A stretch of 64,000 nt of DNA from positions 1 through 64,000 of the forward strand of contig NZ_JQLI01000001.1 in NCBI RefSeq assembly GCF_000744095.1. Reading direction: 5' to 3'. The DNA is from Cupriavidus necator A5-1 (lineage in GTDB: Bacteria; Pseudomonadota; Gammaproteobacteria; Burkholderiales; Burkholderiaceae). The notes beneath the pieces are model-generated. The model was not told the origin of the DNA and ran no database searches. It saw only the letters and a program-made list of their open reading frames with translations. This document shows, one piece after another, positions 16,699 through 26,089 of the stretch (its first letter is position 1; each line of letters starts with the position of its first letter). A program made the position numbers and the translations under genes.

Positions 16699-18186
16699 AT
16701 GAAACTCAAGCTGATGGCGGTGGTCGTCGGACTGGCCTGGGAAGTCGCGGCCAGTACGGCTGCGCACGCCCAGCCTGGCTCGGAGAACCTGCAGAGACTG
16801 CTGAACCCGACAAAGGGCGACCAGCTTGTCTTGCTGTCACCGGTACGTACTGCGGCGCTTCGGGCGATGGCGCAGGCCATAGGCACGCAGACCGGAATGA
16901 TCGAGCGTGCACGGGAAATCGGACGGGTGATTGAGCGGCGCCAAGCGGATCTGGATCGCAGCTTCCGCTTTGGTGACCTGGTGATGGGACAGGGCGTTCT
17001 ACCGCCGGTGATCATCAAGACCGAGAACGCCCGGACGGTCTCAAAGAGCGCGATGCGCGTTGCCGGGGCGGTCTACAAAATTTCCGAGCCGGCCCGCTTC
17101 CAGAGCGGCTCTCCGAGCTGGCGCGACTGGTTGCTGATGGGTTTGCCGACTGCCGACGAAATGCCACCGCTTCCGACGAACGAGCAGCTGCTGCCGCGGG
17201 ACGCTGAGGAGCGCAGATACTGGGATCAGCAGGTCAAGGCGGCCTTCGAGGATGGCCGGCGCCAGGCGCAAGAGATCTTTGATAACAACCTGGCGAATCT
17301 GAAGCAGGTCTACCTCGGCATGCGCACCTTCTACGATCTGTATCAGCGTGGAATGGTGAGTCTGCCCGAAATCGCCCGCACACAGGACATCGTCAACAAG
17401 GACGATCCGAACACCATTGTCGTGGGCGACACCTTGTTCCGAATCACGGTCAATAGCGACTTCGTGACGAAGCCAGACCGCTGGGTGCCCCTCATGGCCA
17501 CGCCCGGTGCTGAGACTCGTGCGGCCACCGAGCGAACTGAGCGGATGATGCGTCGCCCACCGGAGCCGGCCGCGCCGCAGAGTCACAAACCCCTCCGGGC
17601 AGACGACCTGACGCGGTTCATTCAGCAACTGCCCGCTGCGCAGTCCCCCATGAGCCCCCAGCCGGCGCCCCAGCCACAGCCAACCACCGCCCAGAGTCCG
17701 ATCCAGGTGATGACGCCGGCCATGCCGAACCCCGCCTCGGTGGCTCAGATCGAAAGCGGTCCGCGCACGCACCAGTACGCTTCGTCCGTGGACGAAATGC
17801 GGGCGCTGGCAGAGCAGGCGGCGCAGCTCGCACAGCGTGCGGAAGAGGCGCGACTCGCCTCAATGAAGGCTCTGCAGGCGCTACAGGTAGCCCAGTCGGC
17901 AGGGGCGGCCATGTATGGCAGCCAGCCCGGCGCGGTCGCCGGTCAGCAAGTCTATGTGGCTATGGCCGCTCCGGTGCCGCCGGCAGCGAACCATGGGGCC
18001 TGGAACAGCAGCCCAAGCTATCCTGCGGCGCAGCAGCAGGCCGCCCCACCGCCGACCTATCAGCGCGTGGTGTACCTCCCGCCGGCGCCCGCGCGCGCCG
18101 ATCCTGCGCCAACGCCGGTCCCCGTACGCAGTGGATACCACGCGCCGCTGTGGCAAGACTCGCCCCGGGCAGGGAGCGGATCATGA
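16699..18186 (+). CDS. traI: TraI/DotC-like type IVB secretion protein
   Basis: The 495-residue protein begins with a signal peptide (MKLKLMAVVVGLAWEVAA, then STAAHAQ). The conserved DotC-type core spans about residues 30-280 (AALRAMAQAIGTQTGMIERA, PPVIIKTENARTV, SPSWRDWLLMG, LRPR-like RGMVSLPEIARTQD, GDTLFRITVNSDF). DotC works with DotD to localise the DotH outer-membrane ring. Classical DotC is about 300 residues; this one has a 200-residue Pro/Gln/Ala-rich extension with a coiled-coil patch (EMRALAEQAAQLAQRAEEARLA). ATG 16699 has AAGGAATG upstream; an earlier in-frame ATG (16660) does not. Overlaps traJ by four bases. Confidence 0.82.
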   Translation: MKLKLMAVVVGLAWEVAASTAAHAQPGSENLQRLLNPTKGDQLVLLSPVRTAALRAMAQAIGTQTGMIERAREIGRVIERRQADLDRSFRFGDLVMGQGVLPPVIIKTENARTVSKSAMRVAGAVYKISEPARFQSGSPSWRDWLLMGLPTADEMPPLPTNEQLLPRDAEERRYWDQQVKAAFEDGRRQAQEIFDNNLANLKQVYLGMRTFYDLYQRGMVSLPEIARTQDIVNKDDPNTIVVGDTLFRITVNSDFVTKPDRWVPLMATPGAETRAATERTERMMRRPPEPAAPQSHKPLRADDLTRFIQQLPAAQSPMSPQPAPQPQPTTAQSPIQVMTPAMPNPASVAQIESGPRTHQYASSVDEMRALAEQAAQLAQRAEEARLASMKALQALQVAQSAGAAMYGSQPGAVAGQQVYVAMAAPVPPAANHGAWNSSPSYPAAQQQAAPPPTYQRVVYLPPAPARADPAPTPVPVRSGYHAPLWQDSPRAGSGS

Positions 18187-19388
18187 GCGGATCAAGCTTG
18201 CCATTTCCCCTCAGTGTCAACTTCACGCGGGACGAGTTCTACGAGTTCCTGCGGGCTGCCACATCTGTTGCTTCAGATATCCTGATTCAGTCGGGGGACT
18301 ACGGCTGGATCGAGGTCTATGGTAAGCAGGTGAAGGCGACTACCCGAATGCTTGAGGGTACCGAAATCGAGCGCGCGCTGAGCTTCCTGTATGACGGCTC
18401 TGGCGTGTCGCAACTAGCCGACGGCAAGCCAATCGACGCCGAAGTCGAGATCCAGGCGGTGCCCGGGGACTTTGATCGCGTGCTCCGGTACCGGATGAAC
18501 GCGACCGGGTCGCGGGTGGGGCGCATCGCGCGCGGGATCTCTATCACGATGCGGGTGGTGCCCGAGGCGCCGCCGCCCTATGACGAACTCAACCTGCCAC
18601 AGGACATTACGGACAACCTGTTTCCGCGCTATGGCCTGGTTCTGGTTGTCGGTACCACCGGCTCCGGGAAGTCGACGCTACTGGCATCCGCCAACCGACG
18701 CAGGCTTGAGACGCCCGGTGCACCAGTCAAAATCATCACCTTCGAGGACCCGATCGAGTTCACCTATGGCTATGGCTATGGCCAAACCCCGCAACCATCA
18801 CAGGTCCAGATTGGCAGCAACCTGAAATCTTTCGCGGAAGCCGGCCGAAATGCCATGCGCCGCAAAGCGGACGTCATCGTCATGGGCGAGTCGCGTGACC
18901 GCGAGTCGATTAACGCGTGCTTCGAGATGGCCCTGACTGGTCACGCGGTCTACTCCACCCTGCACGTTGACACCCCGGCAGAGGTCTTCGCGCGCATGGT
19001 GAGCTTTTTCCCTGAGGAGGCCCAGCCGGCAGCCGCAAACAAGCTGCTCGACACCCTGAAGCTGGCCATCGCGCAAAAGCTTCCTCGCACGACCGATGGC
19101 AAGCGTGTTGCCGTGCGCTCCTGGCTGACGATTGACCGCGAAGTCAAACGCGCTCTGGAGCAGCAGCCGTTTGAGCGGTGGGGATCGATCACCCGTGAGC
19201 TCCTCGAGCAGCGGAAAACCTCCTTTGACCACCAGGCGCTTCCGCTTGTCGCTGAAGGGATTCTGGACTTTCAGGCATTCCGCGATGCGACCAACATGAC
19301 GATCCGCGAGGCAGCTGCCTTCCTGGAGGAACACGGGCAAACTCACCGGATCCCATCGAGCCGAGAACTACTTCTGGAGGCGGCATGA
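18183..19388 (+). CDS. traJ: TraJ/DotB-like secretion ATPase
   Basis: A 401-residue hexameric ATPase of the PilT/VirB11 superfamily that powers type IVB secretion from the cytoplasm. Seen are Walker A GTTGSGKST, the Asp box FEDPIEFTY, Walker B ADVIVMGESRD and the His box STLHVDTPAEVF. The N-terminal domain begins FPLSVNFTRDEFYEFL. ATG 18183 overlaps the TraI stop (ATGA), and the TraK-like gene overlaps its end, so translation is coupled. Length and motif order match DotB (about 380 residues). Confidence 0.9.
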   Translation: MSGSSLPFPLSVNFTRDEFYEFLRAATSVASDILIQSGDYGWIEVYGKQVKATTRMLEGTEIERALSFLYDGSGVSQLADGKPIDAEVEIQAVPGDFDRVLRYRMNATGSRVGRIARGISITMRVVPEAPPPYDELNLPQDITDNLFPRYGLVLVVGTTGSGKSTLLASANRRRLETPGAPVKIITFEDPIEFTYGYGYGQTPQPSQVQIGSNLKSFAEAGRNAMRRKADVIVMGESRDRESINACFEMALTGHAVYSTLHVDTPAEVFARMVSFFPEEAQPAAANKLLDTLKLAIAQKLPRTTDGKRVAVRSWLTIDREVKRALEQQPFERWGSITRELLEQRKTSFDHQALPLVAEGILDFQAFRDATNMTIREAAAFLEEHGQTHRIPSSRELLLEAA

Positions 19389-19678
19389 AGATCGCGGATT
19401 GGGTGAGATCTGCCGAGAGTATGGGGCTGCCATTCACCAACATCCCGGCGTATTGCAGCTTCCCGATGCTGGTATGTCTGTTCTACGCGCGACTGTGGAC
19501 GATGGGCTTCGCCATCATCATGACCGCCGTCGTCTGGTGGTTGCAGCGAAAGGGATACACGCTCAGCTGGATGATACGCCGGGCCCGGTCAAAGCTGCGA
19601 GGGGAGCGCGTTTCAGCGAGGCCTATCTGGCACGTGCGCCGTTTCTCCCGCCTGCAGGACCCCGGCGAGGAGTACTGA
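19385..19678 (+). CDS. traK: TraK/IcmT-like small membrane protein
   Basis: A 97-residue protein starting at ATG 19385 in a four-base overlap with traJ. It has two hydrophobic stretches (IPAYCSFPMLVCLFYARLW and TMGFAIIMTAVVWWLQRKGY) and a basic, Arg-rich C-terminal tail (RRARSKLRGERVSARPIW). Size, topology and its place right after the DotB homologue match IcmT/TraK of Dot/Icm and R64 systems. Confidence 0.75.
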   Translation: MKIADWVRSAESMGLPFTNIPAYCSFPMLVCLFYARLWTMGFAIIMTAVVWWLQRKGYTLSWMIRRARSKLRGERVSARPIWHVRRFSRLQDPGEEY

Positions 19679-19707
19679 GCAGATCCGATCAAAACGGTTG
19701 GCCCCAT

Positions 19708-19737
19708 TGATGATATTTCGGCGTTACATGTTAAAAT
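19708..19737 (+). promoter_or_regulatory. Sigma70-type promoter for the pil operon
   Basis: TTGATG (19708-19713) and TAAAAT (19732-19737) are 18 bases apart, a reasonable sigma70 promoter about 45 bases before the pilL start. The GATATTTCGGCG element (19712-19723) lies between the two hexamers, where a bound regulator would block or modulate RNA polymerase. Confidence 0.55.
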
Positions 19738-19780
19738 GAAATATGACGACTGCCGCAAGCGCGGCCGTGGAGGAATCGAA

Positions 19781-20653
19781 TTGAAAAATGGCATGCAGCG
19801 TCGCAGAACCCTTCGTATGGGGGCAATGATCGCGATGGCGGTCGCGGCAAGCTCCGCGTTTGGCTTTATTGATGAGCGGCAGGCTGTACCGCAGTCACCG
19901 ACTGCACCTTCGGGTGCTGTAGCCGCGACCTCCGTCGCGATGGTGGTACCTGGCGCAGCCCGTCGTGGTCCGGATGCCTTGCAGGGCGACTTCTCCGGGG
20001 CCGAGTGGTATGCCCCGTACCCAGGACCATATGGCCCAATGCCCCTGGCGGACTCCCTGATCGCGCAGCTGGTGCCGATCATCGGTCCGATCAGGCTCGA
20101 GGGAGAGTCGGGTTTGCTGCAGACGCCGGTGGTGATCCCCCAAGGTGTCGCGCGTAGCGCAGCGTTGCTCACGGTCGCCGAGCGCGCAGGGGTGGTGGTG
20201 CGCGTAAAGGGAAGCGTCGTGAGCATCGAACCGATGCGCGTAAGCCCGATGGCACTGGCCGAACAGATGGTGCCTGCGCGGCAGGTCGCGTCTAGCCCGT
20301 TGGCGCCGCCCGTCTATCAGGATCCTGCAGCGTTGCTGCCAGTGGTCGGGCCGGCGGGCTCACCAGCCCCACAGCCGTCGTTCAATCCGGCTCCGATCGA
20401 ACGCTGGGTCTCCCAATCTGACAAGGGGATGACGCTCAAACAGGTGCTCAAGGAATGGGTCGACCGTACTGGTCAATGGAAGCTGCGCTGGAATGCGTCG
20501 ACCGACTATCCGGCACCCGATATGGAGTGGAGTGGGGATTTCCTTGAGGCGGTTGACCGCACCATGACGCCGTACATGCGAGTGAAGCGCCCGATCGAGG
20601 TGGTGCTCCATAAGGAGCAGGGGATTCTCGAAGTCGTGGACAAGCGCAACTGA
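19781..20653 (+). CDS. pilL: PilL-like type IVb pilus protein with TcpQ C-terminal domain
   Basis: A secreted pilus-assembly protein. I choose TTG 19781 because GGAGGA sits 8 bases upstream and a signal peptide follows (RRRTLRMGAMIAMAVAASSAFG). An ATG at 19736 is in frame but falls on the promoter. The N-terminal half has LADSLIAQLVPIIGPIRLEGESG; a Pro-rich linker leads to the C-terminal TcpQ-like domain (GMTLKQVLKEWVDRTGQWKLRW, YPAPDMEWSGDFLEAVDRTM). Such domains bind the secretin and help assemble it. First gene of the pil operon; PilN starts 11 bases downstream. Confidence 0.75.
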   Translation: MKNGMQRRRTLRMGAMIAMAVAASSAFGFIDERQAVPQSPTAPSGAVAATSVAMVVPGAARRGPDALQGDFSGAEWYAPYPGPYGPMPLADSLIAQLVPIIGPIRLEGESGLLQTPVVIPQGVARSAALLTVAERAGVVVRVKGSVVSIEPMRVSPMALAEQMVPARQVASSPLAPPVYQDPAALLPVVGPAGSPAPQPSFNPAPIERWVSQSDKGMTLKQVLKEWVDRTGQWKLRWNASTDYPAPDMEWSGDFLEAVDRTMTPYMRVKRPIEVVLHKEQGILEVVDKRN

Positions 20654-20664
20654 GGCCAGACAAT

Positions 20665-22389
20665 ATGAAGCACAACACGATTGGCCAGCGAGCTGGCAAC
20701 GCCCGAGTCGCCCGCGTTGGGGCGACCGCGCTGGCAGCCGTGCTGCTGGCCAACGGTTGCGCGCTACAGCGCGTGAGCGAAGGGATGGACAAGGGCAAGG
20801 AGGTCGCTGACCGGGCTTCGGCGTTGGTCAACGGCATGCGCACTCAGAAGCCGGCTTCGTCGCCGTACTCGGCTATTCGCGAGGGGTCCGGGCTATACGT
20901 CGATGACTCGCCGATTCCGCTTGGTGGGAATGCGGGCAAGGGCGAAAAGAGCCCTCTTGACTGCATGGTGACCTTCAGCCCCTATGCGCCCACATCGATC
21001 AGCGAGTTTGCTGACGACGTAGCGAAGCGGTGCCGCGTGGCGGTCAACGTTACCCAGGAGGCGTTGCAGCAGCTTAGCGGCATTGGCCCATCCGGGGCGC
21101 CGTCAGCATCCAACCGGACACCCGCGGGGGGGTTGCCATCGCCGAACCTCAACGGTGGCGGAAACACGATAAGCCTGGCGAACAGTTCGATTTCGGCGCC
21201 GCGCGGTATTAGTCAGGCCGGTGTCATCACCGGAATTCAGTGGCGTAACCGGCCGCTTCGAGGGCTTCTCGACCTTGTTACCGCTCGCCTCGGCCTCGGC
21301 TACAAGGTCGACGATAGCGGCATCACGATCTACTACGTAGACACCCGGGTGTTCAACCTGGACATCATCCCGGGAAAGATTGACGTCAATACGATCGTCC
21401 AGTCAGGCAAGACGAGCGGAAGTTCGGCCACCGGCAGCGGCACGCAGGCATCGAATCAGTTTGACTCTGCAGGCAGCCGCCAGTCCACCAAACTCGAACT
21501 CCAAACTGACATGATCGAGGGGATGCAGAATACTCTGAATGCCCTTGTTACAGCGAACATCGGTAAGGCGCATCTCAATCCGGCGACGATGGCCGTCACG
21601 GTTACTGACCGTGCGGACGGTATTGCTCGCGTAGAGTCCTACGTGAAGGCGGAGAACAAGCGCCTTACCCGTCAGGTGACGCTTAGCGTTCAGGCCTTCA
21701 CCGTCACGCTGAAGGACGAAGACAGCGTTGGGCTCAACTGGGACGCCGTGTACTCGTCGCTCAATAAATACGGCATCAACTTCAAGTCGGCGTTCTCCGT
21801 GCCGACGGGCGGTGGATCGGCCTCGGTTGGCGTCGTCAGCCCCACGAGCCCGTGGGCGGGTACCAAAGCGATGGTTGATGCATTGTCGACGCAAGGTCGA
21901 GTTTCGACCGTGACAACTGCGTCCGTGACGACGCTGAACCTTCAGGTCGCGCCACTACAGGTCGGCCGCAGCCAGACCTACATTGCAAGCTCCTCCAGCA
22001 CGGCTGTCTCGAACGTGGGCAACCAGATCTCTCTCGTGCCTGGCAACTTCACGACCGGCTATAACATGTCCCTGTTGCCACTATTGCTCGATGGTCAGGA
22101 GCTGCTACTTCGATACGACGTCAACCTGAGTTCGCTACTTGATCTGCGTCGCATCGAAGCCGGTACCTCCAAGATGGAAGCTCCAGATTTGGATAACCGG
22201 ATCCTCAGCCAGAAGGTGAAGCTGAAAGCCGGCCAAACCTGGGTGCTCTCGGGCTTTGAGCAGATGGGGGATGACACCACCCGCAGCGGCACAGGCGACG
22301 CGCGTTTTTGGCTCCTGGGCGGTAATCAGAGCCGCAAAACCTCGAAGGACGTCATGGTGTTCTTGGTAACACCCGTGGTCGTCGAGTAA
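20665..22389 (+). CDS. pilN: PilN type IVb pilus secretin
   Basis: The 574-residue outer-membrane secretin through which the thin pilus passes. It is a lipoprotein (TALAAVLLANGC lipobox, Cys near residue 32). N-terminal N-domains include GITIYYVDTRVFNLDIIPGK. The C-terminal secretin domain shows RVESYVKAENKRLTRQVTLS, QTYIASSSSTAVSNVGNQIS and QKVKLKAGQTWVLSGFE. In R64 PilN forms multimeric rings with the same lipoprotein sorting. No PilM homologue lies before it, unlike R64. Confidence 0.9.
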   Translation: MKHNTIGQRAGNARVARVGATALAAVLLANGCALQRVSEGMDKGKEVADRASALVNGMRTQKPASSPYSAIREGSGLYVDDSPIPLGGNAGKGEKSPLDCMVTFSPYAPTSISEFADDVAKRCRVAVNVTQEALQQLSGIGPSGAPSASNRTPAGGLPSPNLNGGGNTISLANSSISAPRGISQAGVITGIQWRNRPLRGLLDLVTARLGLGYKVDDSGITIYYVDTRVFNLDIIPGKIDVNTIVQSGKTSGSSATGSGTQASNQFDSAGSRQSTKLELQTDMIEGMQNTLNALVTANIGKAHLNPATMAVTVTDRADGIARVESYVKAENKRLTRQVTLSVQAFTVTLKDEDSVGLNWDAVYSSLNKYGINFKSAFSVPTGGGSASVGVVSPTSPWAGTKAMVDALSTQGRVSTVTTASVTTLNLQVAPLQVGRSQTYIASSSSTAVSNVGNQISLVPGNFTTGYNMSLLPLLLDGQELLLRYDVNLSSLLDLRRIEAGTSKMEAPDLDNRILSQKVKLKAGQTWVLSGFEQMGDDTTRSGTGDARFWLLGGNQSRKTSKDVMVFLVTPVVVE

Positions 22390-22398
22390 AGGGCGGAC

Positions 22399-23811
22399 AT
22401 GGCGAGAGCTAAGAGAGGTGGCCGCACGGCCAGTCTGGCGCCGACCACGGACGTTATAGTGATTGCGGGCACGGCTTATGCTGTCGGTTTGCTCTGGCAG
22501 TCGGCGTCCAAGCCAAAGGGCTTCATGCGAGAGGTCAAGGGATTCACCAAGCAATATGGCCTCCGACAGTTCGTCGTGCGAGAAGGCTCGATGACGCAGA
22601 TAGGCTACGTTGTGACCGCGCCGGGTACGCGGCCGTTTCGGAAGGCTCAGGCGCTGGTGCCGACGCTTGCGGATCAGCTGGGCACATCTTGGCTCGGCGT
22701 ATTCGAGGTCACTGAGCGCATGTTCGTGATGGCTGGCGTGCACAATGGGGCGATCATTCCTGAGGCTGACATGGCCGGCAGCGAGGCGAGCGTCCGTGCG
22801 CGGTTCGACGAGATCGTGGGGCTGCCTTGGGCCAAGATCTATGCGCCTCGGAGTTTCTTCGCCGCAGCTGAGAGCCTTAGTCTGGACGCGGTGTTGAGCC
22901 GTGACGCCTTGAAGCGGGCCCGCTCGGGCCGTGCGCGCGTTTATCCGATTCGATCGACCGGGCCGGATTTTGGGCGGCGCGAGGTCATCCTGTACGGCGG
23001 CGCCGCGGCGGTTGCCCTCGCTGGCACCCTCATTCAGCATTACCTTAATGTTGCCCGCGAGGAGGAAGAGGCGATGCAGGCGGCATTCACCGCTGCGCGC
23101 GATGCTGAGAACCTCGAGAAGGAACGAAAGGCTGCCATCGAGCAGGTCAAACGCAAGGCCCCGGTCCCGCAATGGCCAAATGAGCCGGCGGCCACGACGG
23201 TGCTCAGCCGGTGTATGGATGCGGCTGTAGAGGACGACCGAATTCCCGCCGTCATTGAAGGTTGGCGCTTCAATAACGTGACATGCGATGGCACGCGCAT
23301 GACCGTCAGCTACGACCGCACCCCTGGTGCAAGCGAAGACGGTTTCCTGGCTGCTGCCCGGACGCATTTCCCGACCGTGAGTGTCACACCGGAGGTCGGA
23401 ACGGCGATCGGACCAGTTGGTGCCGAAGCTCCCATGTTGCCGCGAGGGGACGTACACCTCACAACGTCAGAGCAGGCTGAACTGGAATGGAACTCCCGCT
23501 TCCAGCGCCTGAATGTGATGAAGGTACCCGAGCTCACCAAGAAGCAGCCGCCGCCAAAAGAGCCACCCCCGCCAAGCCTGGTGAAGCTAATTGGCGAAGC
23601 TCAGGCGCAGGTGCCGGATCCTTGGTGGAACGAGTACACGTTCTCGGTTTCCAGTCCGTTTCCGATTGACCAGGTCATGGGACCGCTCCTCGATCCCGGT
23701 TTGGTGATCTCGGAAGTCAAACTCTCGGCCGGCGCTGGTGATGCGCTTGGGGCCGGAAAGCAAGTTGGCCTGCAATGGACGATCAATGGAGTGGTATATG
23801 CAAGAAAGTAG
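22399..23811 (+). CDS. pilO: PilO type IVb pilus inner-membrane assembly protein
   Basis: 470 residues. The N-terminal cytoplasmic part (FTKQYGLRQFVVREGSMTQI, TLADQLGTSWLGVFEV) has an actin-like flavour as in PilO2/R64 PilO. A single membrane segment (REVILYGGAAAVALAGTLIQHYL, about residue 200) leads into a coiled coil (NVAREEEEAMQAAFTAARDA) and a periplasmic domain. It would connect the inner-membrane platform to the secretin with PilP. The pilP start lies inside its 3' end. Confidence 0.82.
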   Translation: MARAKRGGRTASLAPTTDVIVIAGTAYAVGLLWQSASKPKGFMREVKGFTKQYGLRQFVVREGSMTQIGYVVTAPGTRPFRKAQALVPTLADQLGTSWLGVFEVTERMFVMAGVHNGAIIPEADMAGSEASVRARFDEIVGLPWAKIYAPRSFFAAAESLSLDAVLSRDALKRARSGRARVYPIRSTGPDFGRREVILYGGAAAVALAGTLIQHYLNVAREEEEAMQAAFTAARDAENLEKERKAAIEQVKRKAPVPQWPNEPAATTVLSRCMDAAVEDDRIPAVIEGWRFNNVTCDGTRMTVSYDRTPGASEDGFLAAARTHFPTVSVTPEVGTAIGPVGAEAPMLPRGDVHLTTSEQAELEWNSRFQRLNVMKVPELTKKQPPPKEPPPPSLVKLIGEAQAQVPDPWWNEYTFSVSSPFPIDQVMGPLLDPGLVISEVKLSAGAGDALGAGKQVGLQWTINGVVYARK

Positions 23812-24415
23812 TCTTCGGTCTGCAATTGCCTTGGTAGTCGGTGCAGTCCTTGCCCTGCCAGCGGCCGCGGCGCAAGACGATCCCGCGGACGTTGTCGCGC
23901 AGAAGCGATCGCTTGCCGTCTGGTCTAGCCTTCACCAGCAGACGATGGTGGTGGAGGCGCAGCTCACGCTGGCAAAGAAGCAGCAGGAACTAGAGGCGCT
24001 TCAAGGCTCTTCGGCCCGCGCTAAGGCAGCGGCGGCAGCCGCCGAGGCCACGCGGAAGGACACCGGGATGCCAGTCGTAGCCCGCATCAGTGGCGAATCG
24101 GGCAAGTTGTTCGCAGTGGTAACGTACCCCGACGGACAAGAAGCGGAGCTTGGCGCCGGCGAGCGGCTGCGTGGAAGCGGTTGCCGGGTAGAGTCCGTAT
24201 CCGACTCGGCAGAGCGGGGCGTTCCGGCTCGATGCGGGAAGAAGACTGTTCGACTGAAGTATGCCTCTGAGCGCAGCGCCAGCCAGGCCGGAGCGGCGGC
24301 GCCGCAAACCCAGGCAGTGACCCAACCGGGCTTCCAGAACGCGCAGCTGTCGCCGCCGGCGATGATTCCGGTCACGGTAGGCCAGCCACCCATCTCGCAA
24401 ATCAAAGCGCAATAG
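23798..24415 (+). CDS. pilP: PilP type IVb pilus periplasmic protein
   Basis: A 205-residue protein starting at ATG 23798 (GGAG nine bases upstream), overlapping pilO by 14 bases. Signal peptide LRSAIALVVGAVLALPAAAA is followed by a coiled coil (EAQLTLAKKQQELEALQGSS) and a small beta domain (MPVVARISGESGKLFAVVTYP, GQEAELGAGERLRGSG) typical of R64-type PilP, where it bridges PilO and the secretin. The C-terminus is Gln/Ala/Pro-rich. Confidence 0.78.
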   Translation: MQESSLRSAIALVVGAVLALPAAAAQDDPADVVAQKRSLAVWSSLHQQTMVVEAQLTLAKKQQELEALQGSSARAKAAAAAAEATRKDTGMPVVARISGESGKLFAVVTYPDGQEAELGAGERLRGSGCRVESVSDSAERGVPARCGKKTVRLKYASERSASQAGAAAPQTQAVTQPGFQNAQLSPPAMIPVTVGQPPISQIKAQ

Positions 24416-24424
24416 AGGCGCACG

Positions 24425-26080
24425 ATGGATAAAGCGACAGACCGAGTGCGCGATGCGATCGCGAACGCGCGAAGGCGAGGGCTTGTTGCATGGTCCGCCG
24501 CGCGCGGACTGTATCCGGCAAATGACGCGGCTCGTAAGCTGCTGTGTCTCACCAGTGACAGCGTGCTGCATGTCCTGACCGGCCAGCAACTTAACCCACA
24601 CGTCAAGAGCTATCTGCAGCTGGTGCGCGCGCGAGGGGGCGATTCGATCCGCACACGGGAGGTTGGGTACCACGAGCTGGAGCTTCTCTACAGCGAGCTT
24701 TCTGGCGATGGCGAAACGGGTAAGGTGGGTGCAAACGAGGTGCAAGCGTCGGATCGGCAAACCGAGGTGATCGGCTACGTGAAACAGGCCGTTGCCGAGG
24801 ATGCCTCCGATATCCACTTGGTTGTTGGGGACGAGGTCGGAACAATTGAGTTTCGGCTTGACGGCGACTTGTACGAGTTCTACCAGTTGTCGGCGCAGCA
24901 CGTCAGGGATCTGATGTCCTCTATATACCAGTCCATGTGCGACGTTGCCGACGAGACCTTTAAGACTACCCGCAGTCAGGACGCAAGGCTGAGCTCTGCC
25001 TATGTCAAGCAGATGGGCATCTACGGTGCCCGGGTAAGCACGAGGCCGACCGACAAGGGCATCATGATGGTGATCCGGCTCTTGTACAGCAAACATCAGG
25101 CGGCGAGCTCGATCGCATCCCTCGGATTCCTCCCAGAACAGACAGAGGATCTGAAGACGATGCGCAGGTCTCGTTATGGGATCAACGTTGTGACCGGGCC
25201 AACCGGTTCGGGTAAGTCGCTCACGCTGTCCGTGATCATGGGAGAAACGCTGGAGGAGGGCCGCCAGCGGATGGCCGGCTCGCCAGCGGCGGGTGGCCGC
25301 GGCCGCCCTACCGGCATTCGGGCGATCTCGATTGAGGACCCACCTGAGTACAGCGTGCCGGGCATGCTGGCCACGCCGCTGAATTCAGAAGGGGCAACCG
25401 AGCAGCAAATCTCCCAAGCCTGGTCGACTGGGATCTCCGATCTTCTGCGAAAGGACCCGGATGTCCTAATGATTGGCGAAATCCGGGACAAATCCTCGGC
25501 AATCGCCGCATACCGCGCGGCCATGACTGGACACGTGGTCTGGACGACCTTGCATACAAACGACGCCACATCCGTGCCACAACGCCTGGTCGATCTCGGC
25601 GTTGACTCGAGCATGATCCTTGATCCGATGCTAACCACGGGGTTTGTGAATCAGTCCTTGACCAAGAAGCTGTGCAAGGCCTGCTCCAAGCCGTACGCGG
25701 AGCACAAGCACGAGTTGCCGGCGGATCTGGTCGAGCGCATTGAGCGATATTGCGATCCGACCAACATCCGTCTTCGCGGCCGGGGGTGTAACGAATGCCG
25801 CGTCGGTGCAGTGGGCCGGGTGATGGTCGGAGAGACTGTCGTGCCCAACGGCGAATTTATGGACATTTATCGGGATCGAGGCAAGATCGCGGCTCGAAAG
25901 TACTGGGTAACCGAGCTGGGCGGAGTTACCAAATGCCAAGCCATGATCAGGCGGATCAACGCTGGCGATGTCGATCCCCGAGACGGGGAGGCCGACGTGT
26001 CGCCGCTCGATACTGATCTGCGCATGATTGGTGTCGCTGGCGGTACATCAAACTCAGGTAGCCGGCTGCGCGCCGCGTAA
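24425..26080 (+). CDS. pilQ: PilQ type IVb pilus assembly ATPase
   Basis: A 551-residue GspE/PilB-family ATPase that drives pilin polymerisation at the inner membrane. Walker A GPTGSGKSLT, Asp box SIEDPPEY, Walker B PDVLMIGEIRD and His box WTTLHTNDATS are all present. A four-cysteine zinc site (C-K-A-C then C-N-E-C about 40 residues later) marks it as an assembly rather than a retraction ATPase. ATG 24425 lies 9 bases after the pilP stop. Confidence 0.92.
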   Translation: MDKATDRVRDAIANARRRGLVAWSAARGLYPANDAARKLLCLTSDSVLHVLTGQQLNPHVKSYLQLVRARGGDSIRTREVGYHELELLYSELSGDGETGKVGANEVQASDRQTEVIGYVKQAVAEDASDIHLVVGDEVGTIEFRLDGDLYEFYQLSAQHVRDLMSSIYQSMCDVADETFKTTRSQDARLSSAYVKQMGIYGARVSTRPTDKGIMMVIRLLYSKHQAASSIASLGFLPEQTEDLKTMRRSRYGINVVTGPTGSGKSLTLSVIMGETLEEGRQRMAGSPAAGGRGRPTGIRAISIEDPPEYSVPGMLATPLNSEGATEQQISQAWSTGISDLLRKDPDVLMIGEIRDKSSAIAAYRAAMTGHVVWTTLHTNDATSVPQRLVDLGVDSSMILDPMLTTGFVNQSLTKKLCKACSKPYAEHKHELPADLVERIERYCDPTNIRLRGRGCNECRVGAVGRVMVGETVVPNGEFMDIYRDRGKIAARKYWVTELGGVTKCQAMIRRINAGDVDPRDGEADVSPLDTDLRMIGVAGGTSNSGSRLRAA

Positions 26081-26089
26081 GGAGCAGAA

